Of a DNA stretch of 64,000 nucleotides, positions 1-9,264 are shown piece after piece. Source of the stretch: Caballeronia sp. NK8 (GTDB taxonomy: Bacteria; Pseudomonadota; Gammaproteobacteria; Burkholderiales; Burkholderiaceae); NCBI RefSeq assembly GCF_018408855.1, contig NZ_AP024325.1, forward strand, positions 1,488,001-1,552,000. Direction: 5' to 3'. The stretch's first letter is position 1; every line of letters begins with the position of its first letter. Both the position numbers and the translations under genes were made by a program. The notes beneath the pieces were generated by a model. That model was given only the letters and a program-made list of their open reading frames with translations, was not told where the DNA came from and searched no databases.

Positions 1-1572
1 ATGTTTGGAAACGTATTTTCAACGCATCTGCAGCCTCAAGCTCTACCCGTGTTTCACTCTACGTTCGTGTGCGTCGGGTTAATCACGATGTCATCTGCTT
101 TCATTTTTGCCCAGTTAGCGTCCGACACGAGAGGCATCGACGCCCGGAAGACCAACGCGGTCGAAGACTAGACTGTCACACCCCCTGGTTGCACGTAAGA
201 GGCGTCCAGCCGCCGTTGATCCACGCACTGCATTGCCCTGCCGATTTCACTTCGACCGGCAATCGAGCAACGGGTCCGTCGGCGCGCGGGTGGTTCCAAT
301 AGACTTGATTGTCACTGGTTGGAGGCGAGCCCGCGATAATTCGCTGTTTCGGAATTGGCATGAGGTTGCTATCTGGCACCCCTCGCCCTGCTGTTGACTT
401 TGGGCTTGCCACACCCGTGCCCTCTCAATTGCCCGCCAAAGAGGCGGCGTTCCTTTTCGAGGTGGCCGGGGATGTGACCAAAGCCTCACCGTGCTGCATC
501 CGTGCACCTGCAAATCGACGAGCAGCCCGCGTTAACTGACCGCATCGGTGCCCAGCATCGACATTTTGTACGTCATCTCACTCGCCAGGATCGCGGTTGC
601 GCGAAGAATGCCAGTTTCGGCCGCAGTCGCCTCTCCATTGAACAGTCTGCCAACAAGAATCACACGGTTCACCGAGCGCATGCCTCATCAGCGCTTCGTC
701 ACCACGCCGGAAGCCACCATCGATCATCGCCATGCAGCAAAAGACGGCAGCAACGACGACTTTGGGTAGCGCTCGCAAGGACGCGAGCGCGCCGTCGTTT
801 CCCGAAATGACTCGAGACGAACGCACCATCGACTTCGAAATTGCGCGTGCGGCGTATATCGTCCACATCCTGGATGCCCGTTCACAACGAGCGGTCACTG
901 CCACAAATCGCAGATCAACTATAGGTGATCCCGGTCATCGCGGCTGAACGCTGTGCAGGCATCCGGCGAACTGATTGCCCTACTTTGAGACGGCGGGTAA
1001 TTTGTCCCGAGACCCGGGCCTGTGCGGCCCTGTGAGAGCATCAATCCACAACGGGCCCACAGCCCGACGCTTCTCGTGCTATACCTCGAGCGCCATGAAT
1101 ATGACAGTGCCCTGGTAGATTGCGAACGGCGCTATTCCAACCGGACGAAAGCTTGCGGAGGCGGCGAAGTCGGAGCGTACGTGACAGGAAGAAGGCTGTG
1201 CGCTGGGTTGACGAGAAGGCCACAGCGCCGATCAACCGGTAAGTCGGCGCCTTCGTTCCATTCCATGAGACGCGACTTCGGGAACTGCACAGCAGTTGAT
1301 TCGGCAGGCGGTCTGTTAAGCAGGCGTTCCATCACGAGACCATGCTGAACGATGAGTCCCGTAGAAAGCAACACGCCCGAAGCTCCGTGGAAATAGTCGC
1401 ACGGAGCTCTTGACGTTTCGAAAGAGCCTTGCGAAGAGCAGCGCACACCACCGTGAGATAGGGCGCGGCAACTGCGCACCGCTATCCAGCGGCAGACGTC
1501 GTACTCGACACCTTACTAACGACGTTGCGTGGAATGAATTGGATGTTTGATTTTGGCGATTTTTGACTTCTG
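1..1572. other. Gene-poor segment, no convincing CDS
   Basis: No frame on either strand gives a product with recognisable family motifs. The open frames are short, overlap on both strands and have arginine-rich, low-complexity composition typical of chance frames in GC-rich DNA. The minus strand around 1080-1480 has stretches that look almost protein-like but change frame, so a decayed gene is possible. I cannot name it. Confidence 0.5.
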
Positions 1573-1779
1573 TCAGATCTCGACCATTTCAAAATCGCCT
1601 TTCGTCGCCGAGCACTCGGGACATACCCAATCTTCGGGAATGTCTTCCCAACGAGTACCGGGCGCGATCCCTTCGCTCGGTAGACCTTCAACCTCGTCAT
1701 ACGTGAATCCGCACAGAAGGCATTGCCAAACCTTGAATTCACGAATCTCGGTACTTTGTCCTTCGTTTTCAGCTGTCAT
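1573..1779 (-). CDS. Rubredoxin
   Basis: This 68-residue protein is a rubredoxin, a small cytoplasmic electron carrier with one iron held by four cysteines. The two knuckles are visible: CLLCGF (Cys20, Cys23) and CPECSA (Cys53, Cys56), with the usual 29-residue gap and the family's GTRWEDIPEDW segment before the second pair. I chose the internal ATG at 1779, because the extra upstream residues in the longer frame are basic and unlike the family; the chosen start leaves a short acidic N-terminus. It is downstream of and co-directional with the FadB-like gene (about 130 bp gap). Rubredoxins often feed electrons to alkane hydroxylases or flavoproteins, but no such partner is nearby, so its role here is open. 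Confidence 0.9.
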   Translation of the reverse strand: MTAENEGQSTEIREFKVWQCLLCGFTYDEVEGLPSEGIAPGTRWEDIPEDWVCPECSATKGDFEMVEI

Positions 1780-1908
1780 ATCATTGCCTCGCAACTCGGT
1801 TCGACGAGCGCCTGGAACTAACTTTGTGTCGTTGCCGCGCGTTCGCGACTGCAAGAACCAAATCCCTTTCGATGGCCCTTACTTATCATTGGACCAGGCG
1901 CTGAATGC

Positions 1909-4023
1909 TTAAGAAAGATTAGGCGCTTGGGCCTCTCGAAGCGATCCACCAACTTCGGCGATCTGCGCCAACAACTGGCTTGGCTTCCAGCGCTTTCCAT
2001 ACTGCTCGTGCCACACACTGACCTGCTCAAAGATCTTTTGTGCACCAATCGAGTCTGCCCAGTACATCAGTCCGCCTCGATGGCGCGGGAAGCCAAAACC
2101 ATACAGCCACATCACGTCGATATCACTTGCGCGGTAGGCTTTACCATCTTCCAGGATCTTGCAGGCTTCGTTCACCGAAGCGAAGAGCAAGCGGTTCAGG
2201 ATCTCGTCGTCTGAAAACTCACGTTGCGGGACGCCAAGCTCACGACCAACGTCACGGATAATCTTCGAAACCTCTTCGTCCGGATGCGGCGTGCGATCAC
2301 CTTCGTTGTAACGATACCAACCCGCACCATTTTTCTGCCCCTTTCTACCCATCTCAACCATGCGATCGGGGACGTGGAGCTTTCGATAGGTCGGGTCTGC
2401 AGCGGCGCGGCGCTTGCGCGTATCGTAACTAACGTCTAGACCCGACAAATCGCTGACCACAAAAGGTCCCATTGGGTAGCCAAATCCAACCATGACCTTA
2501 TCCACCTGCTGGGGCAGCGCGCCTTCTTCCAGCATCAGCATCATCTCCGTCACCAGCGGCGCGCGGCTACGATTTGCCGCAAAACCATCGCAAGAACCTG
2601 CAACGACGCTTACTTTGCCGAGGTCACGCCCCAATTTCGTCGCTCGGAGTATCGTTTCTATTGACGACCGGTCGCCCCTGACGACTTCGCAGAGTTTCAT
2701 GACATTCGCAGGCGCAAAGAAGTGTGCCCCCGCGACATCATGCGGACGTCGTGTAACGGCCGCCATCGTGTTGATGTCGATCGCCGAAGAGTTGGTAAGC
2801 AGGAGCGCCCCTTCCTTCATCACCGCGTCCAGCTTCGTGAAGACATCTTCTTTCAGATCGATACGCTCGAACACTGCTTCCACGACAACATCGGCGTCCC
2901 AGATGTCCTCATATCGCAAGACAGGTTGTACGTACGTCAGTCGCTCGTTCATTTCTTCTTGCGTGAGGCTTCCGCGCCGCACTCTTACCGCATACGTGTC
3001 GTGAATCCGCTTCATGCCTCGATCGAGTGCCTCTTGCGTCACTTCGAGCACTTTCACCGGAACGCGAACGTCCGCAAAACAGATTGCGATTCCAGCCCCC
3101 ATTGTTCCAGCGCCCACGATTGCAGCGGATCGCACGCCTTCAGGCTTATAGGACGCGGGCGCGCCCGGAATCTTTTTCGCCTCACGCTCGGCAAAGAAAG
3201 CATATCGCAATGCCCTCGCTTCATCCGAGCCCTCGAGTTCCGAAAACAGTCGCTGCTCAAGAGCCAGTCCGTCCTCGAAGCTACCGGTTAGTGCCGCTTC
3301 CACGCAAGCGACAGCGCAGTGCGGTGCCTTCACGTTACGAGCCTTGCTAAGAGCGGCCTTCTTCGCCGCTTCCCAGGCTTCAGGGTGCTGACCCGCATAG
3401 GTAATTTGATCAATCATGTCCCGAACCCGTGGCAATGGGCGCACGGGCGCGACGTCTTTCGCGTAAGAAATTGCGCTAGCCAGAAGATTTTCCTGACTCA
3501 CAATCTGCGTAACGATTCCGGAATTCAACGCCTCGAACGCGGAAACATGACGACCACTGCTGATCATCTCAACAGCCACCTTCGGTCCGATCAACCTCGT
3601 CAGCCGTTGGGTCCCACCCCCAGCTGGAATTATCCCGATGCTTACCTCAGGCAGTCCCAGCTTGGCGTCAGGCGCGGCGATTCGATAATGACATGCGAGG
3701 GCATGCTCGAGTCCCGCGCCAAGAACGTAGCCTTGCATCGCGGCTACCACGGGCTTCTCACATGCGTCCAAGGCAGCAGTGCTGACGCTGGTACTGATTT
3801 GGCGCGTCTTCCCAAACTGTCGGATATCGGCTCCGGCGATGAAGTTCTTGCCTGACCCGATGAGCACAACCGCCTTCACTGCAGGGTCAGCGCCGGCGCG
3901 CTCCAGGCCATCAATGATGCCCTCCCGCATACCGGGTGCCAGCGCATTGACCGGCGGATTGTCGACGGTAATCACTGCCACGCCGCCCTCGACGTGATAA
4001 CTGACATTCTGTGTATCGCTCAT
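1909..4023 (-). CDS. FadB/FadJ-like enoyl-CoA hydratase / 3-hydroxyacyl-CoA dehydrogenase
   Basis: This 704-residue bifunctional beta-oxidation enzyme should hydrate enoyl-CoA to 3-hydroxyacyl-CoA and oxidise that to 3-ketoacyl-CoA with NAD+. The N-terminal crotonase domain shows the oxyanion-hole region GAGLEHALACHYRIA and LPEVSIGIIPAGGGTQ; each contains one of the two glutamates expected of active hydratases. The second half has the NAD-binding VGAGTMGAGIA loop at about residue 303 and the dehydrogenase HFFAPANVMKLCEVVRG segment with its catalytic His, then the C-terminal dehydrogenase repeats. Length matches stand-alone FadB/FadJ-type proteins. The start has an AGAGA ribosome site. An inverted repeat about 190 bp upstream suggests control by the neighbouring IclR regulator. 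Its exact substrate (fatty acid, aromatic or dicarboxyl CoA) cannot be told. Confidence 0.93.
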   Translation of the reverse strand: MSDTQNVSYHVEGGVAVITVDNPPVNALAPGMREGIIDGLERAGADPAVKAVVLIGSGKNFIAGADIRQFGKTRQISTSVSTAALDACEKPVVAAMQGYVLGAGLEHALACHYRIAAPDAKLGLPEVSIGIIPAGGGTQRLTRLIGPKVAVEMISSGRHVSAFEALNSGIVTQIVSQENLLASAISYAKDVAPVRPLPRVRDMIDQITYAGQHPEAWEAAKKAALSKARNVKAPHCAVACVEAALTGSFEDGLALEQRLFSELEGSDEARALRYAFFAEREAKKIPGAPASYKPEGVRSAAIVGAGTMGAGIAICFADVRVPVKVLEVTQEALDRGMKRIHDTYAVRVRRGSLTQEEMNERLTYVQPVLRYEDIWDADVVVEAVFERIDLKEDVFTKLDAVMKEGALLLTNSSAIDINTMAAVTRRPHDVAGAHFFAPANVMKLCEVVRGDRSSIETILRATKLGRDLGKVSVVAGSCDGFAANRSRAPLVTEMMLMLEEGALPQQVDKVMVGFGYPMGPFVVSDLSGLDVSYDTRKRRAAADPTYRKLHVPDRMVEMGRKGQKNGAGWYRYNEGDRTPHPDEEVSKIIRDVGRELGVPQREFSDDEILNRLLFASVNEACKILEDGKAYRASDIDVMWLYGFGFPRHRGGLMYWADSIGAQKIFEQVSVWHEQYGKRWKPSQLLAQIAEVGGSLREAQAPNLS

Positions 4024-4213
4024 CAGGTGTCTCTCTTAATATCAAAAACGCTGACGGTGGGTCAGCTAATCCTGTGAAATCCCTTTCCCGAGAAAGGCAC
4101 GTTGAACCGCAGATGCCTCCCCGGGAGTCGACCTTCCCAACTCCGAACCGTCCTTCGCCGCGCAGAAGAAAACTTCAGCCCATCGTAACACGCGTTCCGA
4201 TGATCAGCATCAA

Positions 4214-4228
4214 TTCCACTGAGCGGAA
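4214..4228. promoter_or_regulatory. Candidate IclR operator upstream of the FadB-like gene
   Basis: The sequence TTCCACTGAGCGGAA is an inverted repeat (TTCC and GGAA arms). It differs by one base from the site at 6621-6635 upstream of the Bug-type gene. Arms of this kind are typical of IclR-family operators, and an IclR gene sits between the two sites. Binding is inferred. Confidence 0.55.
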
Positions 4229-4579
4229 CTTCCTAACCGAGATGTCGCGATTCGAGAGACTGGCGCGACGATTGACAACACGACACGGATTTACGAGTCG
4301 CTGAGACGCCGTGGGAACTGGCATCACGGGCTATGGCCGGAGGCGCACGAACCGACAGTGACGAGCAGGAGGACAAGCTACGGAACGACGCCGGATTGCT
4401 CCGCCAACGAAGAGCCGAAAGGGAGTGTGGGATGGCGGCTTGGATTCTTGGATTCGCGATAGCTTGCGAAACGCTGCGCTCGTGGATTTTCTCGACCTCA
4501 TTTCAACGGCAACGCCGAAATGCGGTCGCAAACTCCGACGGAACGCCAAACCTTCAACATATCGGTAAAGAAAGGTTGA

Positions 4580-5365
4580 TTACTGGTAGAGCGCGCCAAA
4601 CCGACGCGAGATCTTTTCGGCCGCACTCACGACCAGCCTTATTGCCTCGTCTTCGTTGACCCGTAATCTTACAGTGGGCGCAGCAACGGACAAGCAGTAA
4701 CGAACTTCCTGATTTGCATCCCGAATTGGCGCCGATGCCGCCGAAATGCCGAGTAGCCGTTCGCCGTGAGAAACTGCATAACCATGTGCGCGTATCAGCT
4801 CAAGTTCTGCGATGAGCGCCTCATCTGTTACGTTCAAAACGCGGGCCACCGACGGCAAGATCGACGTCAACTCGAGCGGCGGCATGTGAGCTAAAAGTAC
4901 CTTCGAGCCCGAACCGCCGAGCAATGGCGTTTCCTCGCCCGGTTGGGTAACCGCTCGCAACGGCGCAGACACAGTCGATAAGGCGTCAATGCAAACACGG
5001 CTTCGTCCCGACAAGGTATGCAATGAAACCGTTTCCTTCGTCTGTTGAGCTAGTTCAACCAGTATTGGTCGAGCGATTGCTCGAACGTCCAAGGTGCTCC
5101 TGACCATGCCCGCCAGGCGAGTGAACCTAAAGGAGAGGCAATATTGTTGATCTTCGAGACGGACCAGGTATCCTGCCTTCTCAAGACTTTGCACTATCCG
5201 AAAGGCGGTCGACTTCGGCAGTTCGATGCGCTCCGCGACCTCCTGTAAGGTCAGACTGGTTCGATCCGAACTGAAGCTTTCGAACACAGCAAGAATGCGC
5301 TGAACAGACCGCATCATGTTTCGGTTCGCTGTAGATGGCTCGTTTGCAATGTTTGTCATAGTCAC
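4580..5365 (-). CDS. IclR-family transcriptional regulator
   Basis: This 261-residue protein has an N-terminal winged helix-turn-helix (RILAVFESFSSDRTSLTLQEVAERIELPKSTAFRIVQSLEKAGYL across about residues 26-70) and a C-terminal IclR effector-binding domain with the family's segments KETVSLHTLSGRSRVCIDAL and HGYAVSHGERLLGISAASAPI. It should bind a small acid or aromatic metabolite and control neighbouring catabolic genes. It lies between the FadB-like gene and the Bug-type gene, all on the minus strand, and matching inverted repeats precede both neighbours. No such repeat is evident before its own start. The ligand is unknown. Two further Met codons near the start make the exact N-terminus uncertain by a few residues. 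Confidence 0.92.
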   Translation of the reverse strand: MTMTNIANEPSTANRNMMRSVQRILAVFESFSSDRTSLTLQEVAERIELPKSTAFRIVQSLEKAGYLVRLEDQQYCLSFRFTRLAGMVRSTLDVRAIARPILVELAQQTKETVSLHTLSGRSRVCIDALSTVSAPLRAVTQPGEETPLLGGSGSKVLLAHMPPLELTSILPSVARVLNVTDEALIAELELIRAHGYAVSHGERLLGISAASAPIRDANQEVRYCLSVAAPTVRLRVNEDEAIRLVVSAAEKISRRFGALYQ

Positions 5366-5506
5366 GCGGCTGAAGACCGCTGCACCTATCGTTTAGCGAT
5401 GACCGAAAGTTTCGTGTCCGCACAAGACACCCCGTAAATCTCCCTGCTTGGGTTGAGCGCCCTCGCGCTCAAGATGTCGGGAATGCGCCCTCTCACCTCG
5501 CAGAGC

Positions 5507-6511
5507 CTACCCTCCGTCACCGACAGTGACGGACTGGCCCAGCCTCCGCCATTTCGGGACCTCTTTTGACATGTAGTCGGAAAAGTGCGCGGTTTCACCC
5601 GAAACTGGCTCGCAATAGAGCGAATTACGCATCCGGCTGGCTACTTCCGGAGAACTCGATACCTTATTCACAGCCGCGCTGATACGCTCAATCACGGAGG
5701 AAGGAACGCCTTTCGGTCCGATGACTCCGTAGAACGTATAGTTTTCGATACCGTGCAACGAGGCGTTGTGGGATTCCGCGAGACTCGGGACTTCAGGCAA
5801 TGCGCTCAGCCTGTGGTTACCAGTGACTGCAATAGCTCTCAATTTCCCAGCCTTCAAAAGAGGAATGACAAACTGCGGCACGCTCAGGCCTACCTGTATA
5901 TCGCCCATCCCGATTTCCTGAGTCAGTTCTTGATCCGACCTGTACGGAATATGGGTCATCGAAATTCCAGCGACGCTTTTCAGGTACTCGACTTGAAGGT
6001 GGCTGGCTGCACCAACGCCTGCAGAGCCAAAATTCAATTGTCCTGGGTGTGCTTTGGCGTAGCCAATGAGATCGTCGATGGAATGAATATCTGTCTTAGG
6101 GCTGACCACGAAGACGCCTGGCGCCGTTGCAACCATCGAAATGAGACTGAAATCCTTTAGAGGGTCATAAGGTAGGTCTTTCCTGACTCCCGGCCCCTGA
6201 GCCAGCGCGCTTCCGCTTGCGAGCATTAGCGTGTATCCGTCGGGCGGTGACGCCATCAGCATTCTGATCGCAACGAGAGACGACGCGCCGGGTCTGTTCT
6301 CGACAATAACCGTCGTATGCAACTCTTCTTGCAGGCCGCGAGCATAGAGCCTTGCAATCGTGTCGGTACCGCCCCCAGCAGCAAAGCCGACCAGCAATCT
6401 GATGGTTTGAGCTGGAAAATCCTTCGCCCTCACGCTGTTGAGCCCGGCTAGACTCAACGACAGCAAGACAATAATCTGGACAATCTTCCTTCCAAGCATC
6501 CCCAACCTCAC
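5507..6511 (-). CDS. Bug-family (TctC-like) periplasmic solute-binding protein
   Basis: This 334-residue protein begins with a signal peptide (hydrophobic IVQIIVLLSLSLAGL, cleavage near VRA-KDF). The mature part has Bug/TctC family hallmarks: IRLLVGFAAGGGTDTIARL, VIVENRPGASSLVAIRML, PDGYTLMLA, GLSVPQFVIPLLKAGKLRAIAV and LPEVPSLAES. These proteins capture carboxylates, amides or aromatic acids in the periplasm. Some serve tripartite tricarboxylate transporters, and many in Burkholderiales are orphans. No TctA/TctB membrane genes are adjacent, so this one is an orphan in this window. A putative IclR operator lies about 110 bp upstream of the start, linking it to the IclR/FadB-like genes. The ligand cannot be deduced. 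Confidence 0.92.
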   Translation of the reverse strand: MRLGMLGRKIVQIIVLLSLSLAGLNSVRAKDFPAQTIRLLVGFAAGGGTDTIARLYARGLQEELHTTVIVENRPGASSLVAIRMLMASPPDGYTLMLASGSALAQGPGVRKDLPYDPLKDFSLISMVATAPGVFVVSPKTDIHSIDDLIGYAKAHPGQLNFGSAGVGAASHLQVEYLKSVAGISMTHIPYRSDQELTQEIGMGDIQVGLSVPQFVIPLLKAGKLRAIAVTGNHRLSALPEVPSLAESHNASLHGIENYTFYGVIGPKGVPSSVIERISAAVNKVSSSPEVASRMRNSLYCEPVSGETAHFSDYMSKEVPKWRRLGQSVTVGDGG

Positions 6512-6620
6512 ACGTCTTATCTGTTCACCACACTCGAGAGCCGTCGTACCTGCACCGCTACGATCCGTCGATCATGAATGTAAACACTACGGCCGTCACC
6601 GTCAATGTTTTTGGCATTGG

Positions 6621-6635
6621 TTCCACTGAACGGAA
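6621..6635. promoter_or_regulatory. Candidate IclR operator upstream of the Bug-family gene
   Basis: TTCCACTGAACGGAA differs by a single base from the inverted repeat at 4214-4228. It lies in the gap between the divergent Bug-type gene (minus) and GFA-type gene (plus), so it could affect either. The recurrence upstream of two co-oriented genes flanking an IclR gene is the evidence for a local regulon. Confidence 0.55.
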
Positions 6636-6798
6636 CTATCCACGAACATTTATCGACGCCTGTCACGCGTGTATGCAAGGGCGGGTATCTTAGGTGAATG
6701 GAACGGTAGAGGCGGTGGACAGCAGACACGGGCGTGGCGCCGCTGGAGCTGTTACCATCGGAAGGCCATTCCATGTCGAACTTCGCATTGGAGCAAAG

Positions 6799-7206
6799 AT
6801 GAAAGTCGATGGTCAATGTCACTGCGGTGCGATTAAGTATGAAGCAGAGGTAGAACCGGGCAACGTGGTCATCTGTAATTGCGCGGATTGCCAAAGGCAG
6901 TCCGGCTCGGTCTTTCGAGCTAATATCCCGGCGCCTGCGGGGTCCTTCCGAATTGTCTCGGGCACGCCTCGGAAGTACCTAAAAATTTCCGACAGCGGAG
7001 CAAAGCGCATCCACGCATTCTGCGAGAACTGCGGAGGGCCGGTTTATGCCTGTGCCGCAGAAAACCCGCAGACATATTCACTGAGAATCGGGGCGCTGAA
7101 TCAACGATATGAGCTCGGGTCTCCCTCGCGGCAGATCTGGATGAAGCGTCGCTTCTCTTGGCTAACTAAACTCGATGATGTGCCTGGGTGTGAGGGTCAG
7201 TCGTAG
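6799..7206 (+). CDS. GFA-fold (CENP-V/GFA domain) protein
   Basis: This 135-residue protein has the zinc-binding pattern of the GFA family: CHCGAIKYEAEV at the N-terminus, CNCADCQRQSGSVFRA in the middle and CENCGGPVY later. The fold is named from glutathione-dependent formaldehyde-activating enzyme, but most family members have no assigned reaction. I placed the start at the ATG at 6799, which has a GGAG ribosome site and begins directly at the domain (MKVDGQCHCGAIKY); the longer frame adds 35 residues unlike the family. It is a single gene, divergent from the Bug-type gene. A formaldehyde role is not supported by any neighbour. Confidence 0.9.
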   Translation: MKVDGQCHCGAIKYEAEVEPGNVVICNCADCQRQSGSVFRANIPAPAGSFRIVSGTPRKYLKISDSGAKRIHAFCENCGGPVYACAAENPQTYSLRIGALNQRYELGSPSRQIWMKRRFSWLTKLDDVPGCEGQS

Positions 7207-7500
7207 TTTGCCTGCTCCAGTGCTTCCATGACTGGGCAGCACTTCAAGCGATTGCTCGCGGTGTTGTTCGCCGGGCCCGCCTGGTTCGCGCTGCCGCATA
7301 CGAGTTTGCGATCGCATCGCGGGTGAATCACGTCGGCGGCTCAACAAAGCCAAGCCTTAAATCAACTCACGGAGGTTGCGAACTCCAGCTTTCTGCGGAG
7401 CAAGCGTTTTTGTTTGGCGAAGCGCGGGAACAAGCAGGCGTGGACGCAATCGCTGTAAGGGCGCCAGATGAAGTGTCAGCCAGCTTGAGAGCAGCAGTCG

Positions 7501-7959
7501 GTGTTCGCGAATCCTCGCGTGTGTTGCAAAGCGACGCATGTTAGCCTATCGATGCAGCGCGAACACCTGATGCCCCGTGTAGAGGCAACCACATCGAACT
7601 TGGCTACGGGCACCAGTGCTGCATTATCTCGTCGAAAATATCCACACCGGAACGGCCCGACGCCCAGGCGCATCGTTAAGTATGCAGCGGCCCTTATGAT
7701 GCAACGTGCTGACTTAGCCACGCCCCGATTTCGTGGCTATCTCTCAATTGAGCGAAGAAGCAAAACGCTGCTTCCCCCTGCCGTACTTCGCCGAGGCCGA
7801 TACGATCCGAATTTCATCGTCCATCAAGCGGCCTATGTGTGCCACAACTTCAAGCGGCCGACCATCGAGGATGAGAGCGCGCTACAACGTATGACCAGCG
7901 CGAACCCAAGCCGACTTTATATCAAAAAAGCGTGGAACGCCCTGGCCACTACAGAGTGA
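7501..7959 (+). pseudogene. Decayed relative of the adjacent HETAH-motif gene
   Basis: Two reading frames here carry consecutive pieces of a protein related to the next gene (8194-9078). One frame gives ISQLSEEAKRCFPLPYFAEAD near 7737-7800, matching VGLSEETACFVSMMYFEETD downstream. The other gives NFIVHQAAYVCHNFKRPTIE near 7810-7870, matching DFVVHETAHVFHNCKRATIG. The frame changes between them, stops interrupt the upstream part, and the HETAH zinc-type motif has become HQAAY. This is a frameshifted, motif-less copy. The rest of 7207-8193 has no other gene that I can support. Confidence 0.75.
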
Positions 7960-8193
7960 GTGAATGTCAATCCACGCCCTTTCGGAGAGCGTTGCTCAAT
8001 TTCTACAACCGCTTGGCCGCGCTAATACTGATTCGACAGCACACTTACTTCCAACCGCAAGAATGGCTCTCGAACGTATCAAGCCAAAAACCTTGCAGAC
8101 GCCTTTGAAGGCATATTTCCCAACCATTCGAAGCGTGTCGTGTTCCGCGGTATCTTCGAGCGTTGTCCCTCCGCATGAACCGACTCTCAAAAT

Positions 8194-9078
8194 ATGCAAA
8201 TATCATCGAATGTCGCGAAGCGCGACCATCAGAGCCCGAAAGTCGGCACGCCGGCGTGGCTCAACGCTGAGGTGCGACGTTACCTCGCGAGCGGCGACTA
8301 CGACGGCATGTTTGAGGGCTGGCCGGGGGACGACTTTGTCGACGTCGCGCAACGGGCCACCCAACGTCTGAAGACTGCGCTGGTGGAAGAGACGCTCCGG
8401 CGAGCGCACGGTTTCCGCAACCAGGTGAGCGTACCGGGCGACTTGCATGCGTGGGCCCACGACAAGCTATCGCCGATGGTATGCGGGCTGTTCCCCGCCG
8501 ACGAGCGCTCCATCATCTTGGACACACTCACTCGGAGCGTCGTGTTTCTCACGCCGGACAACATCGCCGCAGCCCTCACGCAGCAAACGTGGTTGTCGAC
8601 AGCATGGGACGTGGCCAACCTCTATCTGGCCGGTGTCGGTGCGCCTGTTCTGTCGGAAGAGGCGAGAGACATCGTTGGACTGAGTGAGGAGACAGCTTGC
8701 TTCGTCTCTATGATGTACTTTGAGGAAACCGACCCGTTTGCAGATTTCGTCGTCCATGAAACAGCACATGTCTTCCACAATTGCAAACGAGCCACCATCG
8801 GGCTCAACGAGGAACGCCGAAAGGAATTCTTGCTGAACATCGACTACTCCAAGCGCGAGACGTTTGCCTACGCATGCGAGACCTACAGCCGGATTATCTC
8901 GCTGGCTGCAGGCGTCCGGCAGCGGCGAGCGGCGCTCGAGCGGCACGCCAAGGTCTCGTTGCCGCCCGATGACCGCGTGGATCACGACGAATATCTGGAC
9001 ATTCTCCGCGACGCCACGAGTGCCCGCAATGGATGGCAAAAAATCCTCAAACGGTGCGCGCCGCGTCAGCAACGATGA
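8194..9078 (+). CDS. Uncharacterised protein with HExxH-type (HETAH) motif
   Basis: This 294-residue protein has no family that I recognise by name. Its most informative feature is FVVHETAHVFHNCKR at residues 185-199, which contains a HExxH zinc-metallopeptidase-like signature (HETAH, residues 188-192). A following acidic residue in the ETFAYACETYSRI helix could be the third ligand, as in gluzincin-type arrangements; this is inference. There is no signal peptide or membrane segment, so it is probably cytoplasmic. The start has only a weak ribosome site, and an upstream start is not excluded. The decayed paralogue just upstream, with the motif destroyed, suggests a tandem pair of which one copy has been lost. 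A hairpin about 100 bp downstream may be its terminator. Confidence 0.75.
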   Translation: MQISSNVAKRDHQSPKVGTPAWLNAEVRRYLASGDYDGMFEGWPGDDFVDVAQRATQRLKTALVEETLRRAHGFRNQVSVPGDLHAWAHDKLSPMVCGLFPADERSIILDTLTRSVVFLTPDNIAAALTQQTWLSTAWDVANLYLAGVGAPVLSEEARDIVGLSEETACFVSMMYFEETDPFADFVVHETAHVFHNCKRATIGLNEERRKEFLLNIDYSKRETFAYACETYSRIISLAAGVRQRRAALERHAKVSLPPDDRVDHDEYLDILRDATSARNGWQKILKRCAPRQQR

Positions 9079-9179
9079 TGTTCACGTCTTGAGGCATCCG
9101 CAGCGGCAAGTGGTTTGGCGCGCGCCTTGATCAGGGCTAGCGTGGACCAATCCGAGCAGCGCTTCCATTTTCCACAGGC

Positions 9180-9202
9180 TTGCCCACAATTTCTGTGGGC
9201 AA
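9180..9202. terminator. Hairpin downstream of the HETAH gene
   Basis: TTGCCCACA and TGTGGGCAA form a perfect 9-bp stem with a 5-base loop. There is no T-run, so a classical intrinsic terminator is not certain. The arms also resemble relaxed DnaA-box-like sequences, together with TTTTCCACA just upstream. Confidence 0.4.
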
Positions 9203-9264
9203 CTTCGAGGCGCAGCGGCGGGCGACGAATGTCCGCCTTCACCTCCCCCTCTTGCTAACGCTCA

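Noticed and set aside
9169-9202. Replication origin with DnaA boxes
   Set aside because: TTTTCCACA and the two stem arms only loosely match DnaA boxes; there is no AT-rich unwinding region, rep gene or further boxes, so a hairpin/terminator is the simpler reading.
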